56,975 nt of DNA from Planctomycetota bacterium (GCA_963205385.1 CAUJKE010000019.1:1-56975), one strand, 5' to 3'; shown: positions 33,863-43,069, counted from the stretch's first letter. Notes: generated from the sequence alone by a model not told the origin. Numbers and translations are program-made.

Positions 33863-34699
33863 ATGCTTGCTCACTCCACACCCCAGACCCTGAACCGATG
33901 GCTGTGTTCGCTCATGCTTGGCTTGAGCCTTGCGCTTGCGGTGGATGCCCGTGCCCAGCCTGCCGGCATGGGGACTCAGGTCGTGCTGGCAACGTATCGG
34001 CTGGAAAACGCCCAAACCACGGGGACGGCGTTTGTTGTCCGTCGCGCCGCGGCCGATGACAAACAACCGGACGAATTATTCCTGGTCACCGCCGCCCACG
34101 CGTTTGAAAAGATGACCGGGACGAAAGCGACGCTCGTGCTGCGGGAGCCAGCGGAGGGGGGCGATTGGAAGGCCGCGCCGTGGGAGTTTACGATCCGCGA
34201 CGGGGACCAGCCCCGGTGGCATAAGCACCCCCAACAGGATGTCGCCGTGCTGCGACTGGAAGCGCACGAGCATCTAGTATCGCTCCCGCTCGAAATGCTC
34301 GCGACGGCTGCGGACTGGACCGATAGCCCGCCGGAACCGGGAACGCTCGTGCGGTGCGTCGGCTATCCCCATGCGGCCCAGTTCAAGCCGAGTGCGGCCG
34401 GCTTTCCGCTGACGCGTCTTGGCTGCCTCGCGAGCTATCCGGTCACGCCGTTTGCCAAGCAACCGACGTTTCTCGTGGACTACAACTCGTTTGAGGGAGA
34501 CAGCGGCGGGCCGGTGTATCTTGAAATGACCAACCACGGCCAGCCCCAGGGGAAGATCGTTGGACTGGTGCAAGGCCAGCACTTTCTGGACGAACGGTAC
34601 AAACTGGTCTATCAGGAAGGCCTCACGCGCAAACGCCTCGGCATCGCCATCGTGGTCAACTCGCAGGCGATTCTGGAAACCATTACCGCGATGCAATAG
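33863..34699 (+). CDS. secreted trypsin-like serine protease
   Basis: A 278-residue protein with a signal peptide (LCSLMLGLSLALAVDARAQ). The catalytic triad is visible as His79 in LVTAAHAF, Asp126 in QQDVAVLRL and Ser214 in EGDSGGPVYL. It matches the trypsin-like peptidase fold used by HtrA-type and other secreted proteases, but no PDZ domain follows. ATG 33863 is favoured over the TTG at 33842 because it starts the signal peptide and has a GAGAG ribosome site. It acts outside the cytoplasm; target unknown. Confidence 0.88.
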   Translation: MLAHSTPQTLNRWLCSLMLGLSLALAVDARAQPAGMGTQVVLATYRLENAQTTGTAFVVRRAAADDKQPDELFLVTAAHAFEKMTGTKATLVLREPAEGGDWKAAPWEFTIRDGDQPRWHKHPQQDVAVLRLEAHEHLVSLPLEMLATAADWTDSPPEPGTLVRCVGYPHAAQFKPSAAGFPLTRLGCLASYPVTPFAKQPTFLVDYNSFEGDSGGPVYLEMTNHGQPQGKIVGLVQGQHFLDERYKLVYQEGLTRKRLGIAIVVNSQAILETITAMQ

Positions 34700-34711
34700 C
34701 GAGCGAAAATG

Positions 34712-34876
34712 CCGCTAATAATTCGGCCTACAGGTGGGGTTTTCTTTCCCAAAAGACACCCCCCTAACGGCCATATGTCATTAATAGCCGTCTATAACAA
34801 AAACCGGACGTCTGTCGTAAAGTGTTTTATATCAATAGTTTGCGGAAATCGCTGTTGCGCAACACCGCTAATAATT
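34712..34876. repeat. 12-base direct repeat pair CCGCTAATAATT
   Basis: Exact copies at 34712-34723 and 34865-34876 in an AT-rich intergenic region. Could be protein-binding sites or chance. Confidence 0.4.
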
Positions 34877-35000
34877 TTCCCCAAAGGACGGGTATTTCGT
34901 GAGGGGCGCGTCCCGGGAGTCGCCTGCCATTGCCTCCGGTTGCGTTGCGACGGGAGGCGTCGATGTCATGAGTATTTAGACATAACTTCGATTCTATGTA

Positions 35001-35029
35001 TTGACAACAAGTACTCGTGTGAGTACACT
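35001..35029 (+). promoter_or_regulatory. sigma-70 promoter with embedded operator for the phosphohexomutase gene
   Basis: TTGACA (35001-35006), 17-base spacer, TACACT (35024-35029). The palindrome GTACTC-GTGT-GAGTAC (35011-35026) sits in the spacer and covers the first half of the -10 box, the arrangement of a repressor that blocks RNA polymerase. Predicted leader about 70 bases, ending in an AAAGGA ribosome site before ATG 35108. Confidence 0.65.
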
Positions 35030-35107
35030 TCTGTACACGCTCCATTTGCCGCCCCCGCTGGATCGCGGTCTGTCGTATATTGATGGGCAACTCGAAAGGA
35101 ATCTTGA

Positions 35108-36457
35108 ATGACCGAACCGATCATCAGTGTCAGCGGGTTGCGTGGGATTGTAGGCGAAAGCTTAACGCCGGAGGTCGCGATGCGCTTTGTGGCGGCGTTC
35201 GCGGCGGGGCTTGCGCCGGGGCCGATGGTTGTTAGTCACGACGGACGAACGACCGGGCCGATGCTCGCGGCGGCCGTCAAGAGCGTGCTCTGCGCCGTGG
35301 GGCGGCACGTGTTCGACGCTGGCATTCAGGCGACGCCGACGGTGGGCGTGCTGGTGCGGACGGAGAAAGCCGCAGGCGGCGTGCAAATTTCCGCGAGTCA
35401 CAATCCGCCGCAATACAACGGGCTGAAACTGTTTGGCCCCGAGGGGCGCGTCATTCCGGCGGAGGCGGGATTGGAAGTGATTGAGCGGTACCGTCACGGC
35501 GCAGCGACCTGGGTGACGCACGAGCAGGTGGGGCAGATTGGCGTGATCTCGCATCCAGGCCTCGCGCATTTGCGGCATTTGGCTGCGCTGATTGACGTCA
35601 AGCAGGTGCGGGAGCGAAAGTTTCGCGTGATTCTGGACGCCAACCATGGCGCCGGCGCGGTATTAGGACAGGTGCTGCTCGAGGACTTAGGTTGCCATGC
35701 CAGCGTGATTGCCGGCCAACCGACCGGCATGTTCGTCCACGGGCCAGAACCGACGGCGGAGAACCTCGCGAGCGTGCTCGCGCGCGTGACCGAAGCCGGC
35801 GCCGACGTCGGCTTTTGCCAAGATCCCGACGCCGACCGCTTGGCGCTGATCGATGAACAGGGGCGCTACATTGGCGAAGAGTATACGCTGGCGCTCTGTT
35901 TGGATTATGTCCTGGCCAAACGACCGGGGCTCGTGGTGACGAACTGCGCGACAAGCCGGATGTGCGCCGACATCGCCGCGCGGCATGGTTCGGAGCTCAT
36001 GCGTGTAGCGGTCGGCGAGGCGAACGTGTGCGATGCGATGCTCGCGCATGGAGCCGTCTTTGGCGGGGAAGGCAACGGCGGGCCGATCGATCCGCGCGTG
36101 GGCTACGTGCGGGATAGTTTCGTCGGCATGACGCTCATCCTCGCGGGGCTCGCCGAACGGGGCGGCACGCTGAGCGGGTGGGTCGCTACGCTGCCGAAGT
36201 ATGAAATTCACAAATCCAAGTTCGCCATCGCCGCTGAACACGTGGGGACGCTCCTGACTCTCTTGGAAACGAAGTTTCCCGAGGCGGAACGCTGTCGGCA
36301 GGATGGTTTGCGGCTCGATTGGCCGCAGAAGAAATCATGGCTCCTCGTGCGGGCCAGCAATACCGAACCGATCGTGCGCGCGATCGCCGAGGCGCCAACC
36401 CTGGCTGAAGCCCGCGAACTATGCGCACACGCGGCGCAGACGGCTATCACGTTCTGA
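35108..36457 (+). CDS. glmM: phosphoglucosamine mutase / phosphohexomutase
   Basis: A 449-residue alpha-D-phosphohexomutase. The active-site phosphoserine is Ser97 in ISASHNP, metal is held by DPDADRL (about 239-245), sugar binding by GGEGNGG (about 319-325) and the phosphate by RASNTEPIVR near the C-terminus. The start SVSGLRGIVGESLTPE is the GlmM/ManB-type opening. GlmM makes glucosamine-1-phosphate for peptidoglycan and LPS precursors; the same fold handles mannose or glucose phosphates, so the substrate is a probable rather than certain assignment. The upstream promoter has an operator-like palindrome. Confidence 0.88.
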   Translation: MTEPIISVSGLRGIVGESLTPEVAMRFVAAFAAGLAPGPMVVSHDGRTTGPMLAAAVKSVLCAVGRHVFDAGIQATPTVGVLVRTEKAAGGVQISASHNPPQYNGLKLFGPEGRVIPAEAGLEVIERYRHGAATWVTHEQVGQIGVISHPGLAHLRHLAALIDVKQVRERKFRVILDANHGAGAVLGQVLLEDLGCHASVIAGQPTGMFVHGPEPTAENLASVLARVTEAGADVGFCQDPDADRLALIDEQGRYIGEEYTLALCLDYVLAKRPGLVVTNCATSRMCADIAARHGSELMRVAVGEANVCDAMLAHGAVFGGEGNGGPIDPRVGYVRDSFVGMTLILAGLAERGGTLSGWVATLPKYEIHKSKFAIAAEHVGTLLTLLETKFPEAERCRQDGLRLDWPQKKSWLLVRASNTEPIVRAIAEAPTLAEARELCAHAAQTAITF

Positions 36458-36506
36458 GATGCTCGATCAAGTCGCTCGCCTGGAGGAGGACGAAGTTCCT
36501 GGAACG

Positions 36507-36851
36507 TTACTCGCCGCCCCAGCGGGGGTCGGCGTGGAGGAGGCGAAGGAGTTGATGCATCTCGGCCATGAAGGGGGTGAAGAAGGTTTGATCGGGGAAG
36601 ACAGCGGGACCGGCGGCTTCCACCTTGCGGCAGACTTCTTCCACAGCGTGGGTGATGACCTGCACGCGGTCCGGCGGCGCGAGACAGAGGTCGAGATGGC
36701 CAGGGTTGGGACCGAGCGCGGCGAAGATCGTCTCGGCCAGCGTGGCGTCTTCGCTTTCCACGCGCAGCGCCACCCGCTCCAGCACGTTGTTAAATATCCA
36801 ACCGGCTGGTGTCCAGGCAGACCGTTCGTTGACTTGCAGCGTTGCGGCCAT
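36507..36851 (-). CDS. hypothetical protein
   Basis: A 114-residue protein, convergent with the phosphohexomutase gene 49 bases away. It opens AATLQVNERSAWTPAGWIFNN and contains hydrophilic helices (ALRVESEDATLAETIFAALG, VITHAVEEVCRKVEAA). There is no signal peptide or membrane segment. The antisense frames on the plus strand in this interval are Arg-rich, as expected for shadows. No strong ribosome site precedes ATG 36851. I do not recognise the family. Confidence 0.7.
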   Translation of the reverse strand: MAATLQVNERSAWTPAGWIFNNVLERVALRVESEDATLAETIFAALGPNPGHLDLCLAPPDRVQVITHAVEEVCRKVEAAGPAVFPDQTFFTPFMAEMHQLLRLLHADPRWGGE

Positions 36852-37006
36852 GCAGCCAGCGGTGGGTAACGGGAAGGAGAAACAGAACAGCCACGGGCGT
36901 TTATACCACTAGCCTACGTCACTGGCTACCGAAATCGCCGCCGCCTGACGCGCCGGCACCGCTCCGCGAAGTTTGCGGGGACTACAACCATTACAACCGC
37001 CGCGGT

Positions 37007-37030
37007 CGTCTTGGGAAGCTTCCCACGACG
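37007..37030. repeat. 24-base near-perfect palindrome CGTC..GACG with AAGCTT centre
   Basis: TGGGAAGCTTCCCA (37012-37025) is a perfect palindrome, extended by CGTC/GACG with one mismatched pair. It is followed by TCGGCTTTTT (37031-37040), a terminator-like T-run on the plus strand, and a second hairpin TTTTTGCCAC ... GTGGC-G-AAAA (37036-37068). It lies 87-110 bases before the start of the TPR gene. Confidence 0.6.
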
Positions 37031-37116
37031 TCGGCTTTTTGCCACCACTCGCCCTACTGTGGCGAAAACGCAACGTACACTTGCAGGCCAGCAGCAGTGA
37101 CATGCCGAGAGAGCTT

Positions 37117-38250
37117 ATGCGCAGTGGTTGGATCATCTTGGTGGCGGGGCTATGGGGCTTGAGCGCCTGCGAGGCGGGAGCGGCGATCCGCCAACCGCCG
37201 CAGGAGTTTTCGTCCGCGGCGCTGCCGGCGCGGTTGCTGGCCGATGCAGCCGACGGCCAGTGGCAGGATCTGACCGTGCTGGAAGCCGCGCTGGTCGCCA
37301 GCGGCGTGGAACATGCGAGCGAGTTGCAAGCGATTAACTCCCGGTTCGCAGTGCATGTTGAGCGATTGCGGCAAGAGTCGCGCTACGATGGTTCGCAGCG
37401 CGATCAGGCGGTGAGCATCCAACGTTATCTGCATCGCGAACTCCTCACCGGCCCGTACGATGCGAGTTGTAATGATCTCAAACGCACGCTCAGTGAAGGG
37501 CGATATAACTGCGTCACCGCCACGGTGCTCTTTCTCGCCTTCGCGGAGCAGTTGGAACTCCCGCTCACGGCCGTGCATTTGCCGGGGCACGTGCGTTGCC
37601 GATTGCTGACCCATGAGCCGCTGGAGATCGAAACGACTGCGACCACCGTGCAAGGCGCGATCATGCCGACGCAGTCGCTGGCAGCGGCCGAGCGCGGGCG
37701 AGTGATTAGCGCGACAGCGCTGATTGGCAAGCTTTACTACAACGACGGGCTCGCGCGGATGGCGCAAGGGGACGTGGATGGCGCGGTCGAATCGCTCCAG
37801 CGGAGCATCGCGCTCGATCCTCACGACAGGGCCGCGCGCGAGAATCTCCTGGCGGCGCTCAACAACGGCGCGCTGCTGCTAGGAGAGCGGCAACAGTTCG
37901 CCGCCGCGAGCCGCTGTTTGGCGCGCGTTCGCGAACTGTCGCCAGACTACGCGGCGCTCGCGGCCAACGATTTGCATGTGCATGGCCAGTGGGTCGCGGC
38001 GCTTTGCGAACAGCGTGAGTTTGCGCAAGCACTCGACGTTCTGACGGCCGGCGCCCAGCGACAACCGCAAGCGCCGCTCTATCGCGAAGGGCACGTCGCC
38101 GTCTATCGGCTGTGGGTCGAGGACTTGCTCGAGCGCGGCGAATCGCACGCGGCGCTCGCGAAAGTCACCCAGGCACTTGCCCGCTGGCCAGGCGATCCAC
38201 GGCTGGTTGAGTTGCAAGCGCGCGTCGAGCGGCAAGCAGCGCCACGATGA
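37117..38250 (+). CDS. transglutaminase-like / tetratricopeptide repeat protein
   Basis: A 377-residue protein with a signal peptide (SGWIILVAGLWGLSACEAGAA), possibly a lipoprotein (LSAC). Residues about 90-190 resemble a SirB1/transglutaminase-like domain: LTGPYDASCNDLKRTLSEGRYNCVTATVLFLAFAEQLELPL, with the Cys of YNCVT as candidate nucleophile, and VHLPGHVRCRL with the His. Residues about 210-370 are TPR helices (LYYNDGLARMAQGDVDGAVESLQRSIALDP, AASRCLARVRELSPDYAAL). It starts at ATG 37117 with GAGAG before it; an open frame reaches 36973. Probably extracytoplasmic; partner proteins unknown. Confidence 0.85.
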   Translation: MRSGWIILVAGLWGLSACEAGAAIRQPPQEFSSAALPARLLADAADGQWQDLTVLEAALVASGVEHASELQAINSRFAVHVERLRQESRYDGSQRDQAVSIQRYLHRELLTGPYDASCNDLKRTLSEGRYNCVTATVLFLAFAEQLELPLTAVHLPGHVRCRLLTHEPLEIETTATTVQGAIMPTQSLAAAERGRVISATALIGKLYYNDGLARMAQGDVDGAVESLQRSIALDPHDRAARENLLAALNNGALLLGERQQFAAASRCLARVRELSPDYAALAANDLHVHGQWVAALCEQREFAQALDVLTAGAQRQPQAPLYREGHVAVYRLWVEDLLERGESHAALAKVTQALARWPGDPRLVELQARVERQAAPR

Positions 38251-38265
38251 GCGTCGGCGAGGCTG

Positions 38266-39741
38266 TTAACCGAAGTCGGCGTACTGTTGGAGATATTGCT
38301 GGACATCAACCTTTCGCGCGGTGTTTTCGCTGGTCATGTAGCGCACCTTGCCGAAGATTCTTCGCTCGGGGCCCCAGGCTCGATCATAGCGACCGAGCAC
38401 CCAGAAGATGCCGCTGTAGCTGTTGGGATTGCGGCCATCGACGGCGTATTTGTTGTTCAGTTCGATCATGGTCGCCAGGGCCTCGCGAGGCGAGGCGGAC
38501 CAGTGCAAGATTTTCTTGCCCCAAAGCATGCGCAAGTAATTGTGAATCTTGCCTTCGCGCACGAGTTGTCGCTGCGCGGCGTTCCAGAGCGGGTCATGTG
38601 TCTGCGCGTGTTCGAATGCTGCGAGCGTGTAAATGTGCGGGCGCGGATCGTGCGCGTGTTGGTGCAGCGTGAGTTGGGCCCAGTCGGGAAGAGATTCGTA
38701 GCGGTCGTAGTCCCGCCGCTGCCAGCAGAGGTTGTAGCCCAACTCGCGCCAGGTGATCAGCTCATCGAGAAATGCCTCAAGCGGCTCGCTTGCGTTCCAC
38801 CAGCCTTGGCGACTGCCGGTAGGCCGCTCGGCGAGCTCGTTTGTGGTCCAAGCTTCGCGCGAGGTAGCGGCATGGAAGATTTCGTGCGCGGAGATGTGGC
38901 CGAAGTGCAGATACGGCGAAAGACCGCTGGCCGCATCGCGCTGGGGCTCGTTGCGCTCGGTGTCGTATCGTTCGAGTTTGTGTTGCAGAAATTCGTCGAG
39001 GGTGCGTGCCGCGGCGCTTGCGCCGCCGGAAATTGGCGCCACGCGGACGTCGTGATCGATGGGGAGCGCGCGGAGCGCGGCCGGATCGCGCGCGAGTACT
39101 TGCACGTCAGTCGGCGGCCAACGCGCGGTGATTTCCCGTGACAATTCCGTAAGCCGCGGCAACTTCACAGCGGCCCAAGGGTTCTGCTGCGGGAAAGCGT
39201 CTAAATGCGGGGGAAGGTGCTTTTGCAACCAGCGACGAAAGGAGTGGGCGACGGTGAAGACGCGGTCGGCGGCGCGCAGCGGCAGGATGCCGTTGCTATC
39301 GACGACCTCGAGCCGCACGTCAAGTCGGCGCGCGGCCAGTCGCACCATTGCCGGCAGGAAGAAGCAGGGGAAGTCGTCCGTGACCACCACGCAGGCATGG
39401 GCTGCGAGCGCCGCGAGTAAACCTTCGCCAGCGGCAGGCTGCGGTTCCACGTAGGGATAGTAGTACGCCGGAGAATCGATGAGTCGAGCCTGATTATCGA
39501 CCATGCCGTCGATCACGAACCGATGCAAGCGGTCGCTCGCCCAGCGATAGCCAACGCGGAGGGCCTCGAAGATCACCAGCGGCTTGTTTAGTTCTGTCGC
39601 GCGAGCCACAGCGTGGTCCAGTGCGAAGTTCCAGCGAGTGCGGCGAAAGGCGGTCATCCAGTACAGGACGTAATCGCGCCCAGCATGGACAGACGCCGTA
39701 TTGGCCCTGCGCAGACGGAGGGGTGGGATGCTCATATTCAT
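38266..39741 (-). CDS. phr: class II deoxyribodipyrimidine photolyase
   Basis: A 491-residue CPD photolyase that repairs UV dimers with light and FAD. The N-terminal antenna domain starts YVLYWMTAFRRTRWNFALDHAV (class II wording), and the FAD domain has LSPYLHFGHISAHEI, FLDELITWRELGYNLCW, KIHNYLRMLWGKKILHW and NNKYAVDGRNPNSYSGIFWVLGRYDRAWGPERRIFGKVRYM, the class II C-terminal signature with its Trp electron-transfer residues. Length fits the family. ATG 39741 or 39735 could be the start. It is convergent with the TPR gene. Confidence 0.96.
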   Translation of the reverse strand: MNMSIPPLRLRRANTASVHAGRDYVLYWMTAFRRTRWNFALDHAVARATELNKPLVIFEALRVGYRWASDRLHRFVIDGMVDNQARLIDSPAYYYPYVEPQPAAGEGLLAALAAHACVVVTDDFPCFFLPAMVRLAARRLDVRLEVVDSNGILPLRAADRVFTVAHSFRRWLQKHLPPHLDAFPQQNPWAAVKLPRLTELSREITARWPPTDVQVLARDPAALRALPIDHDVRVAPISGGASAAARTLDEFLQHKLERYDTERNEPQRDAASGLSPYLHFGHISAHEIFHAATSREAWTTNELAERPTGSRQGWWNASEPLEAFLDELITWRELGYNLCWQRRDYDRYESLPDWAQLTLHQHAHDPRPHIYTLAAFEHAQTHDPLWNAAQRQLVREGKIHNYLRMLWGKKILHWSASPREALATMIELNNKYAVDGRNPNSYSGIFWVLGRYDRAWGPERRIFGKVRYMTSENTARKVDVQQYLQQYADFG

Positions 39742-39789
39742 TTGGTGATGCCGAGAAAACAGACTTAAATAGGTAGTTTACCCATGCGT

Positions 39790-39806
39790 CCAGCCCCGTA
39801 GGCTGG
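39790..39806. repeat. hairpin between the photolyase and cytochrome genes
   Basis: CCAGCC-CCGTA-GGCTGG, a perfect 6-bp stem with a five-base loop. No T-run on either side. Confidence 0.4.
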
Positions 39807-39847
39807 TCATCAGGGCCAATACTGGGGTTAATCAGCGAAGTCGCCGG

Positions 39848-39874
39848 GCTGCAAGATTGGCTGCTGCAAGATTG
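39848..39874. repeat. tandem-like direct repeat GCTGCAAGATTG
   Basis: Copies at 39848-39859 and 39863-39874, spaced 15 bases start to start (about one and a half helical turns), 116-142 bases before the cytochrome gene. Could be a pair of binding sites. Confidence 0.4.
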
Positions 39875-39989
39875 ACCAGTGACAAGCGGTGGACTTAGAA
39901 TGAACAGCCAGCTAAGAAATGGTTCCTGCCTGACGATTCAACACTTCTCGCGCGATCGCACGGCCCCGCTTTCGATGTAGGAAATCAGC

Positions 39990-42900
39990 ATGTCTCTTTG
40001 GTTACGATTCGGCCCTTTGCTGCTGGCGCTCGCGACGGCGTTGCCGGCGCAGGCGGCTGAACGTCCGGTTAGTTTCTCGCGTGATATCAAACCGATTCTG
40101 GCGAGTAAGTGTTATGCGTGCCATGGGCCGGATGAACAGAATCGCAAGGCGGATCTGCGGCTGGATACTGCGGACGGCGCCCACGAGAGCGGCGTTATCG
40201 AGCCTGGCAAGCCGGACGCCAGCGAGTTAATCGCGCGGGTGACGAGCCAAGACCCCGACGAGCAGATGCCGCCAAGCGATTCCAAAAAGCCGCCGCTCAC
40301 GGCGGAGGAACTGGCTTTGCTGAAACGCTGGATTGCCGCCGGCGCGAAGTACGACGCGCACTGGTCGTATGTGCCGCCGGTCAGGACGGCGCCGCCGGTA
40401 ATTGAAACGGAAAAATGGCGCGACTGGGCGCGCAACCCGATCGATGCCTTCATCCTCGCGCAGCAGCTCGAGCACCAATTGCACCCCGCGGCCGACGCTG
40501 AGCGGCGCACGCTGATCCGCCGCTTGACGTTCGATCTGACCGGGCTGCCACCGAGCGAGACGGAAGTCGCTGCGTTTCTCGCCGACGAGTCGCCGGACGC
40601 TTATGAACGACTTGTTGATCGCTTGCTTCGCTCGCCGCACTTGGGCGAACGACTGGCCGTGATGTGGCTCGACGCGGTCCGCTTCGCGGATACCGGCGGC
40701 TATCATAGCGACAACCATCGCGACGTGTCGCCGTATCGTGATTGGGTCATTCGCGCTTTTAACGAGAACATGCCGTTCGATCAATTCACGCTCGAGCAAC
40801 TCGCTGGCGATTTGTTCCCGCTGGCGACGAACGATCAGAAGATCGCCTCAGGTTACAACCGGCTGCTGATGACGACGGAAGAGGGGGGCGCGCAGGCCAA
40901 GGAATATACGGCTAAGTATCTGGGGGACCGGGTGCGCAATGTTTCCAGCGTCTGGCTCGGGGCGACGCTCGGCTGCGCGGAATGCCACGATCACAAATTC
41001 GATCCGTACACGGCCAAAGACTTCTACAGCATGGGGGCGTTTTTCGCAGATGTGCAAGAGAAAGCCGTCGGCCGACAAGACCAGACCAGCGTGCCGACCA
41101 ACGAGCAGCTCGCGCGGCTGTCCGCGATTGACCAGCGCATCGCCGCGCTGAACAAGGCGCTCGACGAGCCATCCGCCGAACTCGATGCTGCGCAAGCAAA
41201 GTGGGAAGAGGCGACGCTCGCCAAACTGACGTCGTCGTCGAATGCCTGGATGGTGGTGAAGCCGAGCGAAGTAACGTCCGCCAACCAGCAAACGCTCACG
41301 GTGCAAGACGATCAGTCCGTCCTCGCGTCGGGAGAAAATCCGGCCAAGGATACGTACACCATCACGCTGCCGGCGGCGCTCGACAAAATCACTGGCCTGC
41401 GACTCGAAGCGCTCCGCCACGAGTCGCTCGCCAATCAGGGCCTTTCGCGCGCGAACGGCAACTTCGTGCTGACCGAAGTCAGCGTGGCGCTCGTTAATTC
41501 CAGCGGCGCGCAGTCCCAGCCTGTTAAGCTCAAGTCGGCGGTGGCTGATTTCTCGCAAGACACCTACCCCATCGCCCACGCCATTGATGGCAAGAACAAC
41601 ACCGGCTGGGCGGTCGCTGGGCATCAACAACCAGCCGACCACGTCGCGGCGTTCACGTTTGAGAAGCCGGTCAGCGGCGGTGGCGAGGCCAGGCTCGTTG
41701 TGAAGCTGGCGCACGATTCGCAGTTCCCGCAGCACAACATCGGCCGCTTCCGGCTCGCGCTCACCGGCCAAGATCAGCCCTCGCTCACAACGCCTGACGG
41801 ATTGCCGGTTGAGCTTGCGAACATTCTGCAAACGCCCGCCGCCCAGCGCTCCGCCGCAGCCGCCCATAAACTCCAGCAGCACTTCCGCCGCGTCGCCTCC
41901 GAGACCGCCGCGACGCGCGAGGAAGTGGCGCAGTTGGAACAAGAAAAAAAGACGATCACCGATCAGGCGAGTACGTTGATCACGATGTCTGGCAGTCCGC
42001 GCACCGTGCGCATTCTGCCGCGCGGCAATTGGCTCGATGACACTGGAGAAATTGTCGCCCCTGCGATCCCCGCGTTCCTAGGCAAGTTGGAGACCGGCGA
42101 GCGTCGCGCGTCGCGACTCGATTTGGCCCAGTGGCTGGTTGCGCGCGAGAACCCGCTCACCGCCCGCGTCTTCGTCAACCGTTTATGGAAGATCATGTAC
42201 GGGCACGGCCTGGCCCGCAGCCTGGAGGACTACGGCACGCAAGGGAGTTATCCTTCGCATCCAGAACTTCTCGATTGGCTCGCGGTGGAGTTCATGGAGA
42301 GTGATTGGAACGTGCGGCACCTGCTCAAGCTGATGGCCATGTCGCACACGTATCAGCAAGCCTCGACGACTTCGCTGGCGGTGCGCGCCAAGGATCCCGC
42401 CAACGATTGGCTTGCGCGGCAAGACGCGTATCGTCTGGATGGCGAATTCGTGCGCGATAACGCCTTGGCGATTAGCGGGCTATTGGTTCGCAATGTCGGC
42501 GGACCGAGCGTGAAGCCTTATCAGCCGGCCGGCTATTGGCAGTTCCTCAACTTTCCCCGCCGCACGTATGCCAACGATCACGGCGAAAACCTGTATCGCC
42601 GGGGGCTGTATACCTATTGGCAGCGCTCGTTCCTCAATCCCAGCCTGGTCGCGTTCGACGTTCCGAGTCGCGAGGAGTGCACCAACGAACGCCCGCGCTC
42701 GAACACTCCGTTGCAAGCGCTCGTGCTGCTGAACGATCCGACGTTTGTCGAAGCGGCGCGCGTGTTCGCGGGGCGAATGATTCAACAAGGGGGAACGGAT
42801 GCGCCGCAGCGGTTGGATTATGCATTCCAGCGCGCCGTCGGCCGGCCAGCCACTCCTGGCGAGATCCAGGTGCTGACCGCACTCGTGGCGAAACATCGTG

Positions 42901-43052
42901 CTGCTTACACCGCCGATCCCGCCAGCGCGCAGCAACTTGTTGCCGAAGGCGAAAGCCAGCCGCCGGAAAATGTCGATGTTAGCGAACTGGCCGCGTGGAC
43001 CTCCGTCGCGCGCGTCATCCTGAACTTACATGAAACCGTAACTCGCAACTAA
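39990..43052 (+). CDS. planctomycete cytochrome c / DUF1549 / DUF1553 protein
   Basis: A 1020-residue secreted protein with a signal peptide (LLLALATALPAQAAE). A cytochrome c site CYACH is at residues 41-45 (PILASKCYACHGPDE), followed by the DUF1549 domain (RNPIDAFILAQ, RRLTFDLTGLPPSE, YERLVDRLLRSPHLGER, MWLDAVRFADTGGYHSDNHR) and the C-terminal DUF1553 domain (WLVARENPLTARVFVNRLW, DYGTQGSYPSHPELLDWLA, NTPLQALVLLNDPTFVEAA). This is the typical PSD1 architecture of Planctomycetes, where large numbers occur, usually followed by a DUF1501 gene as here. Role thought to be in extracellular polymer or sulfated-polysaccharide metabolism, not proven. Confidence 0.97.
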   Translation: MSLWLRFGPLLLALATALPAQAAERPVSFSRDIKPILASKCYACHGPDEQNRKADLRLDTADGAHESGVIEPGKPDASELIARVTSQDPDEQMPPSDSKKPPLTAEELALLKRWIAAGAKYDAHWSYVPPVRTAPPVIETEKWRDWARNPIDAFILAQQLEHQLHPAADAERRTLIRRLTFDLTGLPPSETEVAAFLADESPDAYERLVDRLLRSPHLGERLAVMWLDAVRFADTGGYHSDNHRDVSPYRDWVIRAFNENMPFDQFTLEQLAGDLFPLATNDQKIASGYNRLLMTTEEGGAQAKEYTAKYLGDRVRNVSSVWLGATLGCAECHDHKFDPYTAKDFYSMGAFFADVQEKAVGRQDQTSVPTNEQLARLSAIDQRIAALNKALDEPSAELDAAQAKWEEATLAKLTSSSNAWMVVKPSEVTSANQQTLTVQDDQSVLASGENPAKDTYTITLPAALDKITGLRLEALRHESLANQGLSRANGNFVLTEVSVALVNSSGAQSQPVKLKSAVADFSQDTYPIAHAIDGKNNTGWAVAGHQQPADHVAAFTFEKPVSGGGEARLVVKLAHDSQFPQHNIGRFRLALTGQDQPSLTTPDGLPVELANILQTPAAQRSAAAAHKLQQHFRRVASETAATREEVAQLEQEKKTITDQASTLITMSGSPRTVRILPRGNWLDDTGEIVAPAIPAFLGKLETGERRASRLDLAQWLVARENPLTARVFVNRLWKIMYGHGLARSLEDYGTQGSYPSHPELLDWLAVEFMESDWNVRHLLKLMAMSHTYQQASTTSLAVRAKDPANDWLARQDAYRLDGEFVRDNALAISGLLVRNVGGPSVKPYQPAGYWQFLNFPRRTYANDHGENLYRRGLYTYWQRSFLNPSLVAFDVPSREECTNERPRSNTPLQALVLLNDPTFVEAARVFAGRMIQQGGTDAPQRLDYAFQRAVGRPATPGEIQVLTALVAKHRAAYTADPASAQQLVAEGESQPPENVDVSELAAWTSVARVILNLHETVTRN

Positions 43053-43069
43053 AGCGTGGTGAACCCCTG

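Larger units (their letters stand above)
34700..35107. other. 408-base AT-richer intergenic region with repeats and a promoter
   Basis: No gene seen. Compared with the flanking genes it is AT-rich. It holds two copies of CCGCTAATAATT (34712-34723 and 34865-34876, 153 bases apart, same orientation) and, near its right end, a sigma-70 promoter with an operator-like palindrome for the phosphohexomutase gene. Confidence 0.6.

Noticed and set aside
40848..41942. 364-residue minus-strand frame inside the DUF1549/DUF1553 gene
   Set aside because: Arg/Glu/Gly-rich shadow; the plus-strand gene is clear.
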